Numbered from the stretch's first letter, positions 26,298 through 36,217 are shown. The stretch is 44,729 nucleotides of DNA from Pseudorhodobacter sp. (GCA_029254215.1 JAQWYA010000010.1:1-44729), one strand, 5' to 3'. The notes: generated by a model from the letters alone, not told the origin. Program-made: numbers and translations.

Positions 26298-26307
26298 ATC
26301 ACGTGAT
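26298..26307. other. Short palindrome ATCACGTGAT between divergent genes
   Basis: A perfect 10-bp palindrome lies in the 139-base gap between the MauG-like gene and tamA. It could be a regulator site, but short palindromes are common by chance. I found no convincing promoter boxes for either gene in the gap. Confidence 0.2.
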
Positions 26308-26353
26308 CGTTTTGTTGTAGCTCCGGGGCCAAGCTGGCATAGATGTTGTGAGT

Positions 26354-28186
26354 ATGAGTGGGGAAGACGGTTTGGAGCGTAAATCAGCCAAAGCGTGCTG
26401 TGGCGCGATTGTTGCCTGTTTCGGGTTGATGCTGGCGGGCACTGTTCCGGCCAGCGCCTTGGACAGTCTTGACTTCGACGTGCGCGGTGGCGGCGACGAT
26501 ATTGGGGCTGCGGTGCGGGCCTCCTCCTTGCTGATCGCGGCTGAGCGTGACGGGGTGGAGGATGCGCAAGATCTCTTTGCCGCAGCGCGCGCCGAATATG
26601 GCCGCCTTCTGGGAACGCTTTATGCGCAGGGCTACTATTCTTCGGTGATTTCCGTGAAGGTCGATGGGCGAGAGGCGGCTGCCATTGCCCCGCTGGACGC
26701 GCCCTCGCGCATTGAAAACATCGTGGTCCGGGTCGATCCGGGGGCTCTGTTCCGCTTTGACCGAACCGAGATTGGCCCCCTTGCCCCTGCAACCGACCTG
26801 CCGGAAGGTTTTGTGCCGGGGGCGGTGGCGCAAAGCGATGTGAGCTCTCAGGCGGCCAATGCGGCGGTTGATGGCTGGCGCGCTGTTGGACATGCGAAAG
26901 CGGATCTGGCGCAGCAGGATGTCTCGGCGGATCATCGGCGCAACACGCTTTCGGCCCGGCTTGGGATCGCGCCGGGGCCAAAGCTGCGTTTCGGGGCTTT
27001 GAAGGTTGTCGGGCAAGAGCGGATGGAGCTTGCGCGCATCCTCAAGATCGCAGGCCTGCCGGAGGGCGCAACCTTCAGCCCGGAGGAGCTGGAAGATGCC
27101 GCCAACCGCTTGCGCCGCACCGGGGTTTTCCGCTCGGTCGCGCTGGTCGAGGATGAGGCCGTCAGTGCCCCTGATCTGCTGGGCATCACCGCCCGCGTGG
27201 TTGAAGAAAAGACCCGCCGCTACAGCGTCGGCGCGGAAGTCGCCAGCAGCGAAGGGGCGACCCTTTCGGGCTATTGGCTGCATCGCAACCTTTTGGGCGG
27301 GGCAGAGCGGCTGCGCGTCGATGGCTCGATCTCACAGATCGGGGCGCAGGATAGCGGCGTCGATTACGCGCTGGGCGTCACTTTGGAGCGGCCCGCAACC
27401 CTGTCTCGCGACACGACCGCCGCGCTGTCCTTCGGAATCGAGAAGCTGGACGAGGCAGATTACACCTCGGACGCATTTAACCTTGGCGTTTTGCTGACGC
27501 ATTTCTACTCGGATGAACTGACTTTCCGGCTGGGCCTGACCTATGATTTCGCCAGCGTGACGGATGCGGCGGGGGATACGAATTATCGCACGCTGTCCCT
27601 TCCCATCGGCGCGTTTTGGGACAATCGCAATTCCAAGACCGATGCGAGCAAGGGCTATTACCTTGACGCCGAGGTGGCCCCTTTCTTTGGCTTTGGCACC
27701 ACCGATTCCGGGGCGCGGGTGACGCTGGACGGTCGGGCCTATTACGGCTTTGGCGCGGATAATCGCGTGGTTCTGGCCGGGCGCGTGCAGGCTGGCGCGG
27801 TTCTGGGCGCGGCACTGGATGGCACGCCGCGCGATTATCTCTTTTATTCGGGGGGCGGCGGCACGGTTCGGGGCCAGCCCTATCAATCGCTTGGCGTGAC
27901 CTCGCCCAGCAGCGGTGTGGAAACGGGCGGCACGGGCTTTCTGGGGGCCTCGGTCGAACTGCGCACCAAGATCACCCAATCCATCGGCCTTGTCGGATTT
28001 GCCGATTTTGGTCAGATCGCGACGGAGAGCCTGTTTTCAGGAAACACGCAAAGCCATGCGGGGGCCGGGATCGGGCTGCGCTATGACACTGGCTTTGGTC
28101 CGATCCGGCTGGATCTTGCGGCCCCGGTTTCAGGCGCTACGGGGGCCGGGATGCAGGTTTACGTCGGTATAGGGCAGGCGTTTTGA
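26354..28186 (+). CDS. tamA: Outer-membrane translocation and assembly factor TamA
   Basis: TamA is an Omp85-family outer-membrane barrel that works with inner-membrane-anchored TamB in envelope assembly or lipid transport. The roughly 610-residue protein has a signal peptide ending PASA|LDS. Residues about 50-270 are POTRA-like domains (YAQGYYSSVISVKVDG, LARILKIAGLPEGATFSPEEL, LRRTGVFRSVAL). A C-terminal 16-strand-type barrel ends VYVGIGQAF, and the VRGQPYQSLG stretch is the conserved lid-lock loop. The start is uncertain between GTG at 26348 and ATG at 26354, and neither has a clear ribosome site. The stop overlaps the tamB start (TGATG). Confidence 0.92.
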   Translation: MSGEDGLERKSAKACCGAIVACFGLMLAGTVPASALDSLDFDVRGGGDDIGAAVRASSLLIAAERDGVEDAQDLFAAARAEYGRLLGTLYAQGYYSSVISVKVDGREAAAIAPLDAPSRIENIVVRVDPGALFRFDRTEIGPLAPATDLPEGFVPGAVAQSDVSSQAANAAVDGWRAVGHAKADLAQQDVSADHRRNTLSARLGIAPGPKLRFGALKVVGQERMELARILKIAGLPEGATFSPEELEDAANRLRRTGVFRSVALVEDEAVSAPDLLGITARVVEEKTRRYSVGAEVASSEGATLSGYWLHRNLLGGAERLRVDGSISQIGAQDSGVDYALGVTLERPATLSRDTTAALSFGIEKLDEADYTSDAFNLGVLLTHFYSDELTFRLGLTYDFASVTDAAGDTNYRTLSLPIGAFWDNRNSKTDASKGYYLDAEVAPFFGFGTTDSGARVTLDGRAYYGFGADNRVVLAGRVQAGAVLGAALDGTPRDYLFYSGGGGTVRGQPYQSLGVTSPSSGVETGGTGFLGASVELRTKITQSIGLVGFADFGQIATESLFSGNTQSHAGAGIGLRYDTGFGPIRLDLAAPVSGATGAGMQVYVGIGQAF

Positions 28187-31100
28187 TGCGGGCTTTTCTG
28201 ATCTCTTTGCTGGTGCTGCTGTGTTTGCCGCTCATGGCTTTCGCACAGGATGACCGCGACACGCTGACCGCCTTTCTGGAGGACAACCTGTCAACCGAAG
28301 GGCGCACCATTACCGTGACCGGATTTCGCGGCGCGTTTTCATCGCGTGCTGAGGTGGATCAACTGACGATCGCTGATGGCGAAGGCATCTGGCTGACGAT
28401 CAATGACATGGTGCTGGACTGGAACCGTCTGGCCTTGGTCCGCGGTGAGGTGTCGATCAACGCGTTGACCGCCGCCGAAATGATCATCGCCCGTGCGCCC
28501 GTCCCTGTCGAAGGCAGTGCGCCCGCGCCCGAGGCTGGCGGATTCGCCTTGCCGGAGCTTCCGGTTTCCATTGCTGTGGGCAAACTCTCGGCCGCGCGGA
28601 TCGTGATGGGCGCCCCGGTTCTGGGCCAGGAAATCATTGGCACGCTGGAGGCTTCTGCCAATCTGTCGGGGGGGGAGGGGCAGGCTTCCCTAGCGCTGAC
28701 CCGCACCGACGACGGGCCAGAGGGGCGAATTGCGCTGCAGGCCAGCTACACCAACGCCACCCGCGTCTTGCAGATTGATCTGGAGGCCGAGGAGGACAGC
28801 GGCGGGATTGCCAGCAATCTGATGGGCCTGCCAGGAACGCCTTCGGTCCTGCTGGCGATTAAGGGAACCGGCCCGCTGGAGGATTTTGCAGCCAATATCT
28901 TGCTGGAAACCGATGGGGCGGAACGGCTTGCGGGGACAGTCACCCTGACAGGCGATGGCGATGGTGCCCAAAACTTTGGGGCAGAGCTTGGCGGCGATCT
29001 CGCCCCGCTGTTCCTGCCAGATTATGCCGCGTTCTTTGGCCCTGACGTAAAGCTTTCGGTGCAAGGCCAGCGCTCCGCCCTTGGTCGGCTGGACCTGAGC
29101 GCGCTGGATGTTCAGACCCGCGCACTGACCTTGACCGGGGCGGCGCAGATCGCAGCCGATGGCTTGCCGCAACGGGTCGCCCTTGTCGGGCGGCTTGGCC
29201 TTGCCAGTGGGGAGCCATTGCTTTTGCCCATCTCGGGCGAGGTGAAGACCCGGCTGAACGCCGCCGATCTGCGGCTGAATTTTGATGCAGCACAAGGGGA
29301 TGGCTGGTCTGGCGCTGTGGTAGTGACCGGCTTGCTGCGCGACGATGTTACGCTGGGCCGCGCCGCTTTGTCCGGTTCAGGCCGGATCAATCGGCGCAAC
29401 GGGTTGCCGGGCGGGGCCGTTCTGGGCGGCACCTTCGATTTCGATCTTGAAGGGCTTGGTCTTGCCGATGCGGCCTTGTCAGAGGCTATCGGGCAAGCCG
29501 TCACGGGCCGCGCGGTGCTGGATTGGCAACCCGACGGCAGCGGGCTGCGGATTGGAAAGCTGTCGGTGGATGGCGCGGGCTATGGGCTGCAAACATCGGG
29601 CCGGATCGGTGATCTGGACAGCGGATTTCGCCTGAAAGGCAAGGTCGAGGCCCGGTATGACGCGCTTTCGCGGCTATCAGCGCTTGCCGGGCGACCGTTG
29701 AGCGGCTCTGCCAGTTTCCAGGCCAGTGGCGAAGGCAGCCCCTTGGGCGGGGATTTCGACGGGGAGGCGCGAGTCTCGGGCGTTGATATTGAGATCGGGC
29801 AGGCCGAACTCGACCGGCTGTTGACGGGCGAGGCGGTGATCGAGGTTTCCGCCAAACGCGACGCCAGTGGCACGATGATCCGCCAGTTGGATGTTGCAGC
29901 CCGCCAATTGATCGCCAGCCTGTCGGGCCGGGTTTCCAGCACCGATAGTGCGCTGTCTGGCCGGGTCGGGTTTTCGGACCTGTCGGTGATGGGGCCGGGC
30001 TATGGCGGCAGCCTGCGGGCCGAAGCACGGTTTGAGGGCGCGCCAACGGATGGAAAGCTGACGCTGGACGGGTACACAAATGCTCTGCGCATCGGGCAGC
30101 AACAGGCCGATGCGCTTCTGGCCGGGCAGGGACGCCTTGCTATTGCGTTGACGCTGAACGGCGACCGGATTGAGATTGCCCGCGCCGATGTGACCAATGA
30201 CCAGATTATCGCCACAGCCTCCGGGCATTACGCCCCCTTGGGCAGTGCGCTTGCAGCCAATGTGGCCTTGCCCGACCTGTCGCCCCTTGGTCTTGGCTAC
30301 CGGGGTGGGCTGCGCGCCGAACTGCGCGCCAATGGCACGCCCGAAGACGGTCGCCTGACGCTGGACGGGATCGGCCAGAACCTTGCGATCGGTCAGGCAG
30401 AGGCAGACGCCTTGTTGCGTGGCACAAGCGTGGTGAAGGCGGCGGTGAACATCAAGAACCGCCGGTTGGAGATTGAAGAGGCCAAGATCACCAACCCGCA
30501 GGTTGACGCCTCGGTCAGCGGGACGGTCACGGATCAGATGCGGCAGGTCGATTTGCAGGCGCGGCTTTCAGATATGGCTTTGCTGGTGCCCGATTTCCCC
30601 GGCCCTCTGACCGTCGCAGGCCGCGCGCGCGAAGATCAAAACGGCTATTCTGTCGATCTGTCGGGGCAGGGTCCGGGCGGGATTGACGCCAAGGTCGCAG
30701 GCCGCATCGCGCCGAATTTCGGATCGGCGGATCTGACGATGCAAGGGGTGGCGCAGGCTGCGCTCGGCAATGCCTTTTTGGGCAATCGGGCGATTTCCGG
30801 CGCCGCCGGGTTTGACCTGCGCCTGAACGGGCCGCTGCGCTTGTCATCGCTGAACGGACGAGTGACGCTCAGCGGCGGGCGTTTTTCCGACCCGTCCTTG
30901 CCGCTGGGCCTTCAGGATATGTCCGTCACCGGGGATCTGGACGGAAACCAGATCCGGCTGAATATGGAGGCGGCCTCGACCACTTCCGGTCAGGTTTTGG
31001 TCTCGGGCACGGTGGGTGTGGCTGCGCCCAATACTGCTGATTTGCAGGTCGGCATCCGGGGTCTAGAGTTGACCGATCCGGATTTGTATCAGACGCGGGT

Positions 31101-32022
31101 CGATGGCGCGGTGACGGTGCAGGGCCCCTTGACCGGGGGGGCGATGATTGCCGGAGCCATTGATATTGGAGAGACAGAGCTGCGGGTGCCCTCCACAGGG
31201 CTGGGCGGCGGCGGCACGATTGACGGTCTGCGCCATGTGAATGAACCCGCCCCCGTGCGCAGCACGCGCGCCCGCGCAGGCCTGATCGAAACCGAGGCGG
31301 ATGGCACTGGCGCAGCGCCTGCGCGGCCCTTTGGGCTGAACCTGCTGATCCGCGCCCCGTCACGCATCTTTTTGCGGGGCCGAGGGCTTGATGCTGAACT
31401 GGGCGGCCAGATCACCCTGCGCGGCACGACCGATAATGTGATCCCCAGCGGGGCTTTCGATCTGGTGCGCGGACGTCTGGATATTCTGGGCAAGCGGCTT
31501 GATCTGACCACGGCACAGCTTTTGATGCAGGGCGATCTTGTACCCTATGTCACCATCGTTGCCTCCAATGAAAGCGATGGGATCACCACGTCGGTCGTGA
31601 TCGAAGGTCGCGCGGATGAGCCAGAGGTCCGCTTCACCTCCAGCCCTGAACTGCCGCAAGAGGAGGTCCTTGCGCGGCTGTTGTTTGGCCGGGGGATCGA
31701 CAAGATCTCGGCCTTGCAGGCGGCGCAACTGGCCAGCGCGGTGGCGACGCTGGCGGGCAAGGGCGGGGACGGCATTGTCGGCAACCTGCGCAAAGGCTTT
31801 GGGCTGGATGATCTGGATCTGACCACCGATGCCGAAGGGAATACATCGGTCAAGGCAGGCAAATACATCAGCGAAAACGTCTATACCGAGATCGAAGTGG
31901 GGCAGGATGGCACCAGCAAGATCAACCTCAACCTTGATATCCGCAAAGGGGTGACGTTGCGCGGTTCGGTTGGCGGGGATGGGGCTGGCGGCATCGGGAT
32001 TTTCGTCGAGAAAGATTACTGA
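28186..32022 (+). CDS. tamB: Translocation and assembly module protein TamB (AsmA-like, DUF490)
   Basis: TamB spans the periplasm as a long beta-helical groove anchored in the inner membrane and contacts TamA. The 1278-residue protein starts MRAFLISLLVLLCLPLMAFA, a membrane anchor or signal. It continues with more than 1000 residues of short, repetitive beta-strand sequence, including the recurring phrase LTLDG(Y/I) plus L-RIGQQQADALL-like repeats around residues 620-760. The C-terminal DUF490 region (LPQEEVLARLLFGRGIDKISALQAAQLASAVATL) is diagnostic. The ATG overlaps the tamA stop, and the last seven bases overlap the convergent YihY gene. Confidence 0.95.
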   Translation: MRAFLISLLVLLCLPLMAFAQDDRDTLTAFLEDNLSTEGRTITVTGFRGAFSSRAEVDQLTIADGEGIWLTINDMVLDWNRLALVRGEVSINALTAAEMIIARAPVPVEGSAPAPEAGGFALPELPVSIAVGKLSAARIVMGAPVLGQEIIGTLEASANLSGGEGQASLALTRTDDGPEGRIALQASYTNATRVLQIDLEAEEDSGGIASNLMGLPGTPSVLLAIKGTGPLEDFAANILLETDGAERLAGTVTLTGDGDGAQNFGAELGGDLAPLFLPDYAAFFGPDVKLSVQGQRSALGRLDLSALDVQTRALTLTGAAQIAADGLPQRVALVGRLGLASGEPLLLPISGEVKTRLNAADLRLNFDAAQGDGWSGAVVVTGLLRDDVTLGRAALSGSGRINRRNGLPGGAVLGGTFDFDLEGLGLADAALSEAIGQAVTGRAVLDWQPDGSGLRIGKLSVDGAGYGLQTSGRIGDLDSGFRLKGKVEARYDALSRLSALAGRPLSGSASFQASGEGSPLGGDFDGEARVSGVDIEIGQAELDRLLTGEAVIEVSAKRDASGTMIRQLDVAARQLIASLSGRVSSTDSALSGRVGFSDLSVMGPGYGGSLRAEARFEGAPTDGKLTLDGYTNALRIGQQQADALLAGQGRLAIALTLNGDRIEIARADVTNDQIIATASGHYAPLGSALAANVALPDLSPLGLGYRGGLRAELRANGTPEDGRLTLDGIGQNLAIGQAEADALLRGTSVVKAAVNIKNRRLEIEEAKITNPQVDASVSGTVTDQMRQVDLQARLSDMALLVPDFPGPLTVAGRAREDQNGYSVDLSGQGPGGIDAKVAGRIAPNFGSADLTMQGVAQAALGNAFLGNRAISGAAGFDLRLNGPLRLSSLNGRVTLSGGRFSDPSLPLGLQDMSVTGDLDGNQIRLNMEAASTTSGQVLVSGTVGVAAPNTADLQVGIRGLELTDPDLYQTRVDGAVTVQGPLTGGAMIAGAIDIGETELRVPSTGLGGGGTIDGLRHVNEPAPVRSTRARAGLIETEADGTGAAPARPFGLNLLIRAPSRIFLRGRGLDAELGGQITLRGTTDNVIPSGAFDLVRGRLDILGKRLDLTTAQLLMQGDLVPYVTIVASNESDGITTSVVIEGRADEPEVRFTSSPELPQEEVLARLLFGRGIDKISALQAAQLASAVATLAGKGGDGIVGNLRKGFGLDDLDLTTDAEGNTSVKAGKYISENVYTEIEVGQDGTSKINLNLDIRKGVTLRGSVGGDGAGGIGIFVEKDY

Positions 32023-32855
32023 TCCGGCTCTGGCGCCCGTTCTTTTTGCCGCTCGGCATCGACCGCAGCCCCCAGAAGAATGGCAAACGCGCTGAGGTAG
32101 ATCCACATCAGCAGCGCCACGACCGCCCCGATTGACCCGTAAACCTGATTATAGCTGGTGAAATTCGCCAGATAATACACGAACCCCCGCGAGACCGCCG
32201 CCCAAAGGACCAGCGCCACCACCATTCCGATCGTCAGAAACGGAGGGCGCTTGCCCGATTTCGGCCGGTTCGGGCCAAGCCGATAGGTAAAGGAAATCGC
32301 CATCGTCACAAGCGCAAGGCCAAGCGCAAAGTTCAGCACCTGCAGCAATGCCGCCTTCACTGGCAAGATAGGCAGATAGGCAATGGCCAAAGGGGCCACC
32401 ACGGCCAGCGCCATTGCACAAAGGGCCACCGCCACCAGAACCAGCGTCAAAAGCAAGGCACGCAAAATCCCATGCCCGCTGTTGCGCGCGGGATAGCCGT
32501 GGATCATGTTCAAGCCGCCGATCAGCGCCCCCACCCCGGCCCGCGCCGACCAAAGCGCAAACAGGGTCGAAAGGACCGTAGCAAGCCCAAGCTGCCGGCT
32601 ATTGCTTGCCAGTAGGCGCTGCACCTGACCGTACAAAAGATCAAATGCCTCGGCTGGAAGATAGCCTTCGACCAGATCAAGCTGGGTTTGGATGACAACC
32701 GGGTTGAACGCAAACCCCCAGATAGCGATGACTGCCGCAAGCGCGGGAAAGATTGCCAGAAAGCAAAAGAAGGCAATCCCCGCAGCCGTCAGGCTGATAT
32801 CTGTCCGCGTTACCCTTTCCCAAAGGTCGAGAAGTGTTTGCTTGTACTTTAGCAT
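32016..32855 (-). CDS. YihY/BrkB-family inner-membrane protein
   Basis: The 279-residue protein has about six hydrophobic segments and the family signatures LTAAGIAFFCFLAIFPALAA near the N-terminus and SIGAVVALLMWIYLSAFAILLGA near the end. It was once annotated as ribonuclease BN in E. coli, wrongly, and the molecular function of the family is still unclear. It ends in a hydrophilic tail (AERQKERAPEPDQ). The gene overlaps the 3' end of tamB by seven bases in convergent orientation. Confidence 0.92.
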   Translation of the reverse strand: MLKYKQTLLDLWERVTRTDISLTAAGIAFFCFLAIFPALAAVIAIWGFAFNPVVIQTQLDLVEGYLPAEAFDLLYGQVQRLLASNSRQLGLATVLSTLFALWSARAGVGALIGGLNMIHGYPARNSGHGILRALLLTLVLVAVALCAMALAVVAPLAIAYLPILPVKAALLQVLNFALGLALVTMAISFTYRLGPNRPKSGKRPPFLTIGMVVALVLWAAVSRGFVYYLANFTSYNQVYGSIGAVVALLMWIYLSAFAILLGAAVDAERQKERAPEPDQ

Positions 32856-32918
32856 GCGACTTTCTGAAGGATGCCATGGTCAGAAGATGTGACAAGAGCC
32901 GAACTTGAACAAAGCAAA

Positions 32919-32938
32919 AGCCCGCTAAAAAGCGGGCT
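32919..32938 (-). terminator. Rho-independent terminator of the yjb operon
   Basis: On the minus strand AGCCCGCT, loop TTTT and AGCGGGCT form an 8-bp stem, followed by TTTGCTTTG. It lies 35 bases after the stop of the small secreted protein gene. It closes the yjbH-yjbF-yjbE-like transcript. Confidence 0.85.
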
Positions 32939-32972
32939 GTCGCACATCGTATCGACTGGTGCCAAGCAGCGC

Positions 32973-33200
32973 TTAGCCGCCGTGGCTGCCGGAATTGCTC
33001 GAGCCAAGTGCCGTCGCAGCAAAAATACCCAATGCAGCAAGTGCCGCAAGCTGAGTTGCGGTCAGCGTGCTCAAGTCCGGCAGGTTTTGGGTGGAGGTGA
33101 TCAGCGGCTTTTTCACCTCTGGCTTCACCATATCTGCCGTGGCGATCGAGGAGGTTGCGACAAGCGCCGCAACGGCGGCAATAAACGTGGATTTCAACAT
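32973..33200 (-). CDS. Small secreted protein, YjbE-like
   Basis: The 75-residue protein has a signal peptide (MLKSTFIAAVAALVATSSIATA) and a short mature part. That part ends with a hydrophobic alanine/leucine helix (ATQLAALAALGIFAATALG) and a Ser/Gly tail. In E. coli YjbE is also a tiny exported protein with a hydrophobic stretch and a Gly/Ser/Thr tail, encoded beside YjbF and YjbH, so position and composition agree even though sequence identity is weak. It is 79 bases downstream of yjbF and precedes a terminator. The role in exopolysaccharide production is inferred from neighbours. Confidence 0.75.
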   Translation of the reverse strand: MLKSTFIAAVAALVATSSIATADMVKPEVKKPLITSTQNLPDLSTLTATQLAALAALGIFAATALGSSNSGSHGG

Positions 33201-33279
33201 AAACTTTACTCCGATCGGGAAAACCTTGGATTAAACCGTACCATCCATTTTAAGGCAAAGAAAGCGCCGGATGGGAAAA

Positions 33280-33951
33280 TCACTTTGCCAGATGCTGAAT
33301 CATCACATGGCCCAGCGTGCTGCCCGCCCATTGGCGCGACTGGCGCAGGGTGCCTGAGGCGTCATACCAGTAATCATTGTCGAAGCTGCCCGTCCGGCCG
33401 GTGCAGTTTTCGCGCAGCCAGGTCGTCTGATAGGCGCGTTCAACGATGGTGATGGTTTCCGGCCCGAAATCGACCACAACGCAGGTGAAATTGCGCCGCA
33501 GTTCCTGATTGTCGCCGCTTAGAAAGATGTAATGGCGCAGATAGTCTTGGCTGGTATCGGCCAGTTGGGCGCGGCTTGGGGCCTCTGCCGTCATCAGATC
33601 GCCGGAAAAGCCGCGCGTTGCGATCAGCACCCCATCGCGGAATGAAAGCGTTTTGGTATCCACCGACGACCATGTTTTAATCCCACGATTCGTCCCGATC
33701 TGCGCGATCAGCCCCTCAACCCCCAGTTTCTCGAGTTTGGCGAGTTGAACCGGGGTGATGATCGTGTCCAGCTGCGCGCGGGTGAGTGTCACCGGGGCCA
33801 CATCTTTGCTGGCAAAGCCAGTCGACAAGCGTGACGTCACAAGCTGCGCAAACCCGCCGTCTTGGCCCCGGCGCGGGTCACTGCCGCAAGAGGCGAGAAG
33901 AAGGACTGAGGCCGCCAGCAAAAGACAGCGGGTTGAGGTTGCAAGGCTCAT
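33280..33951 (-). CDS. YjbF-family lipoprotein (GfcB/YmcC group)
   Basis: The 223-residue protein starts with a lipoprotein signal whose lipobox is LLAS-Cys22, so it should be lipid-anchored in the envelope, probably at the outer membrane. The mature part contains LDTIITPVQLAKLEKLG, LIATRGFSGDLM and a C-terminal DYWYDASGTLRQSRQW. These match the GfcB/YjbF family seen in group 4 capsule and YjbEFGH loci. It overlaps yjbH by four bases (ATGA) and is therefore translationally coupled to it. Confidence 0.88.
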   Translation of the reverse strand: MSLATSTRCLLLAASVLLLASCGSDPRRGQDGGFAQLVTSRLSTGFASKDVAPVTLTRAQLDTIITPVQLAKLEKLGVEGLIAQIGTNRGIKTWSSVDTKTLSFRDGVLIATRGFSGDLMTAEAPSRAQLADTSQDYLRHYIFLSGDNQELRRNFTCVVVDFGPETITIVERAYQTTWLRENCTGRTGSFDNDYWYDASGTLRQSRQWAGSTLGHVMIQHLAK

Positions 33952-36161
33952 TTCCAGAACCTCCCGAATTCGCTGTTCAAATCATTTTCGTGGTATTTAC
34001 GCACGGTATCGTATAGTCGGCCCTCCACGTCCAGGCGGCCGCCGCCATCGCGCCCAAAGGGTCGCAGGGTCGTTTCCGCCTTGGTTTGCGTGGGTTTGCC
34101 CAAAAGCCAAGCAAAGGGAAGGGTAACACGGATGCCCTTGTCAAAAGAGCCGGAGCCGAAATCCGACGAGAAGACGTTGGTTTTCGTCATGAACCCGCCG
34201 ATCTTCCAGCCATTCGCAAATTCCCTGTCCAAGGACAGCGTCGCGCCAACATCGCCGGCAAGGTAGCGGCCGACATCCAACTGGCCCAAATATCCATCCC
34301 CAAAGGCGTAATAGACCGACAGATGCCCGGTCGCGATAGAATAGCTGCTTGGCCCGCTTGCTGGGTTGCCTTTGGTTTCATACATGCTTGCGGGCAGTTT
34401 GAAGCTGAACCCGCCATCCGGGTTGCGCTGTTTGACATAGTTCAGCTCTGCCCCAAGGGCGAAGCGGCTGCCCACGGGTTTCCACAAAACCTCGGTCGAG
34501 ACACCGCCGTACATTTCCTCAAGATAGCCGACCGTTACCCGTGAATAGACGGTCGGCGACAGCTTGGCGTTCCAGTTCAGCGTCAACCGTTCCAACGTCG
34601 TGTCGCCCTCCGCGCCGTAGTAATAAACCGCAGAGCGGACAGGGTGCAGACGGGCGCGGGACGGGATGACGGGCTTGTCATCCAGATTGCCGGCGAGGCG
34701 CTGGGTCACCGACCCGGACAGCATCAGACCCGGTGCGATCTCAAGGCTTGCCTTGGCGCGCAGGCCGACATCAGCCTTGAAGGGTTCGTTCAGGTCAAAG
34801 TAGCGAAACCGCGTGTAGGGGGCCAAAGACCAGGCGAAAACTGGGTAAAGATCCGGGTCTGTGGCAAGGCGCGGCATCACGCCGCTTGCATCCGAGATTT
34901 CGGCCTTCGCGCGCATTTGGTTGATCATATCGGGCGCGAATTCCAGCGCCTCCAGATCCGAACGCAGAACGACGACTTTCGACGCCTCCATCCCGGCGGC
35001 AAGGGGGATAATCTCGAACCGCTCGACGGAGGCGGGCATCACATTGCTGAGCGCGCGGGCGGTCCGCCCGATGGCTTGCGCGTTGCTGTCAAGCGCGGCG
35101 CTTTGAATGCGAACCTGCGCGGTTGTGGCCGTAAACGACAGTGATTCGACCGAGATCCGATCCTGCTTGAGCCGTTCTGCCAGATTGTCGCGCAAAATCT
35201 CGGCGGCACCATCCTGCGCCACCCATTCGGTTGCCCAGTCGCCGGGATTGCGGGCGAGATCCGGGCGCGGATTGATGGGGTTCGGGGCTGGCCCGGAAAC
35301 GCCACCCGCCGGGCTGCGCTTGGGGTTGAAGAACAACTGGCCCGAAATCCCGATCTCGGACCCGTACATATAGTAGGCGCCCAGTCGGTAATAATCGCTG
35401 GGCTGATATTCAACGCCGAAGTTGAACGAGCTTTTGCGGTCAAACAGCGGGCGGGTTTGGGTTTCGGTGATATAGGCGTCAGACGAATACTCGCCCTTTA
35501 GCGTCCAGGCATCGGAAATCTTCCACTCCACCCCGCCAAAGGGTGCTGCCGGGCCGCGGAACCATTGGCCCGCATTGAAATCGCCGCCCAATCCGAAATC
35601 CAGTTTTGGCCGCGCGCCGAAGGGCGCACCGATGCTGCCCTTGCTGCCCAGACGGCCCCAGCCAAGACCCGCCGTTACCTTGAATTCCGGCGTGATGGAT
35701 TTGGTCGCTGCGAGATATTCACTGCTCAGCACGCCTGTGCCCGCAAGGTCCTGAATTCCCAAGGTCAGCGCGGGCAAAGAGGCGGTTTCTTCCAGCAGTC
35801 TGAACCGGAAATCAAAGCTTCGGTCGTAATAGGTCACGAAAGGGTCCGGCCCGGTGCTGGCCTCCAGATTGCGAATGCCCAGAAAGCGAAAGCTGGCCGA
35901 GATGCGCGGCGAGATCTGAAACGTCAGCGTCGTGCGGCTTGAGGCCCCGAAATATGAGGTTGTGGCCGAAACCTGCCCGTCGGGCTGGGCCTCGCCCGAA
36001 GGCATGTCGATCAAGCCGGTTGCGCCATACATGTTTAGGGAAGGCGCGGTCTGCGAGCCCCCGGGCGATGGCAGGGTAAGCGCCGCCAAACAGGCAGTCG
36101 CCCCAACGAGAAGACCCGAACGGTTGAACGGCTTGATACTTAGGAATGTGAAGCGACGCAA
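33948..36161 (-). CDS. YjbH-family outer-membrane exopolysaccharide protein
   Basis: The 737-residue protein has a signal region (SGLLVGATACLAALTLPSPG) and the family opening LNMYGATGLIDMPSGEAQPDGQ. It is largely beta-strand in character, with many aromatic/glycine alternations typical of outer-membrane barrels. The central block (residues about 270-420) is more globular. YjbH/GfcD proteins are predicted exporters or porins for exopolysaccharide. The start is TTG at 36161, supported by GAGGG seven bases upstream and a candidate promoter at 36189-36217. yjbF is coupled downstream. YjbG was not found. Confidence 0.88.
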   Translation of the reverse strand: MRRFTFLSIKPFNRSGLLVGATACLAALTLPSPGGSQTAPSLNMYGATGLIDMPSGEAQPDGQVSATTSYFGASSRTTLTFQISPRISASFRFLGIRNLEASTGPDPFVTYYDRSFDFRFRLLEETASLPALTLGIQDLAGTGVLSSEYLAATKSITPEFKVTAGLGWGRLGSKGSIGAPFGARPKLDFGLGGDFNAGQWFRGPAAPFGGVEWKISDAWTLKGEYSSDAYITETQTRPLFDRKSSFNFGVEYQPSDYYRLGAYYMYGSEIGISGQLFFNPKRSPAGGVSGPAPNPINPRPDLARNPGDWATEWVAQDGAAEILRDNLAERLKQDRISVESLSFTATTAQVRIQSAALDSNAQAIGRTARALSNVMPASVERFEIIPLAAGMEASKVVVLRSDLEALEFAPDMINQMRAKAEISDASGVMPRLATDPDLYPVFAWSLAPYTRFRYFDLNEPFKADVGLRAKASLEIAPGLMLSGSVTQRLAGNLDDKPVIPSRARLHPVRSAVYYYGAEGDTTLERLTLNWNAKLSPTVYSRVTVGYLEEMYGGVSTEVLWKPVGSRFALGAELNYVKQRNPDGGFSFKLPASMYETKGNPASGPSSYSIATGHLSVYYAFGDGYLGQLDVGRYLAGDVGATLSLDREFANGWKIGGFMTKTNVFSSDFGSGSFDKGIRVTLPFAWLLGKPTQTKAETTLRPFGRDGGGRLDVEGRLYDTVRKYHENDLNSEFGRFWK

Positions 36162-36188
36162 AATACAGCCCTCAACTACTTTGGCTAA

Positions 36189-36217
36189 ATCTTAAGGTCG
36201 TAAAGAAAGCAGCGCAA
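36189..36217 (-). promoter_or_regulatory. Candidate promoter of the yjbH-yjbF-yjbE-like operon
   Basis: TTGCGC (36217-36212) and TAAGAT (36194-36189) are separated by exactly 17 bases on the minus strand. A start near 36182 leaves about 20 bases of leader before the TTG start codon with its GAGGG site. It lies in the 76-base gap after the nucleotide-sugar dehydratase gene. Confidence 0.5.

Noticed and set aside
29900-30480. Repeated phrases inside tamB as a possible tandem duplication or assembly artefact
   Set aside because: The similarity between segments is at protein level only, and it fits the repetitive beta-helix architecture of TamB.
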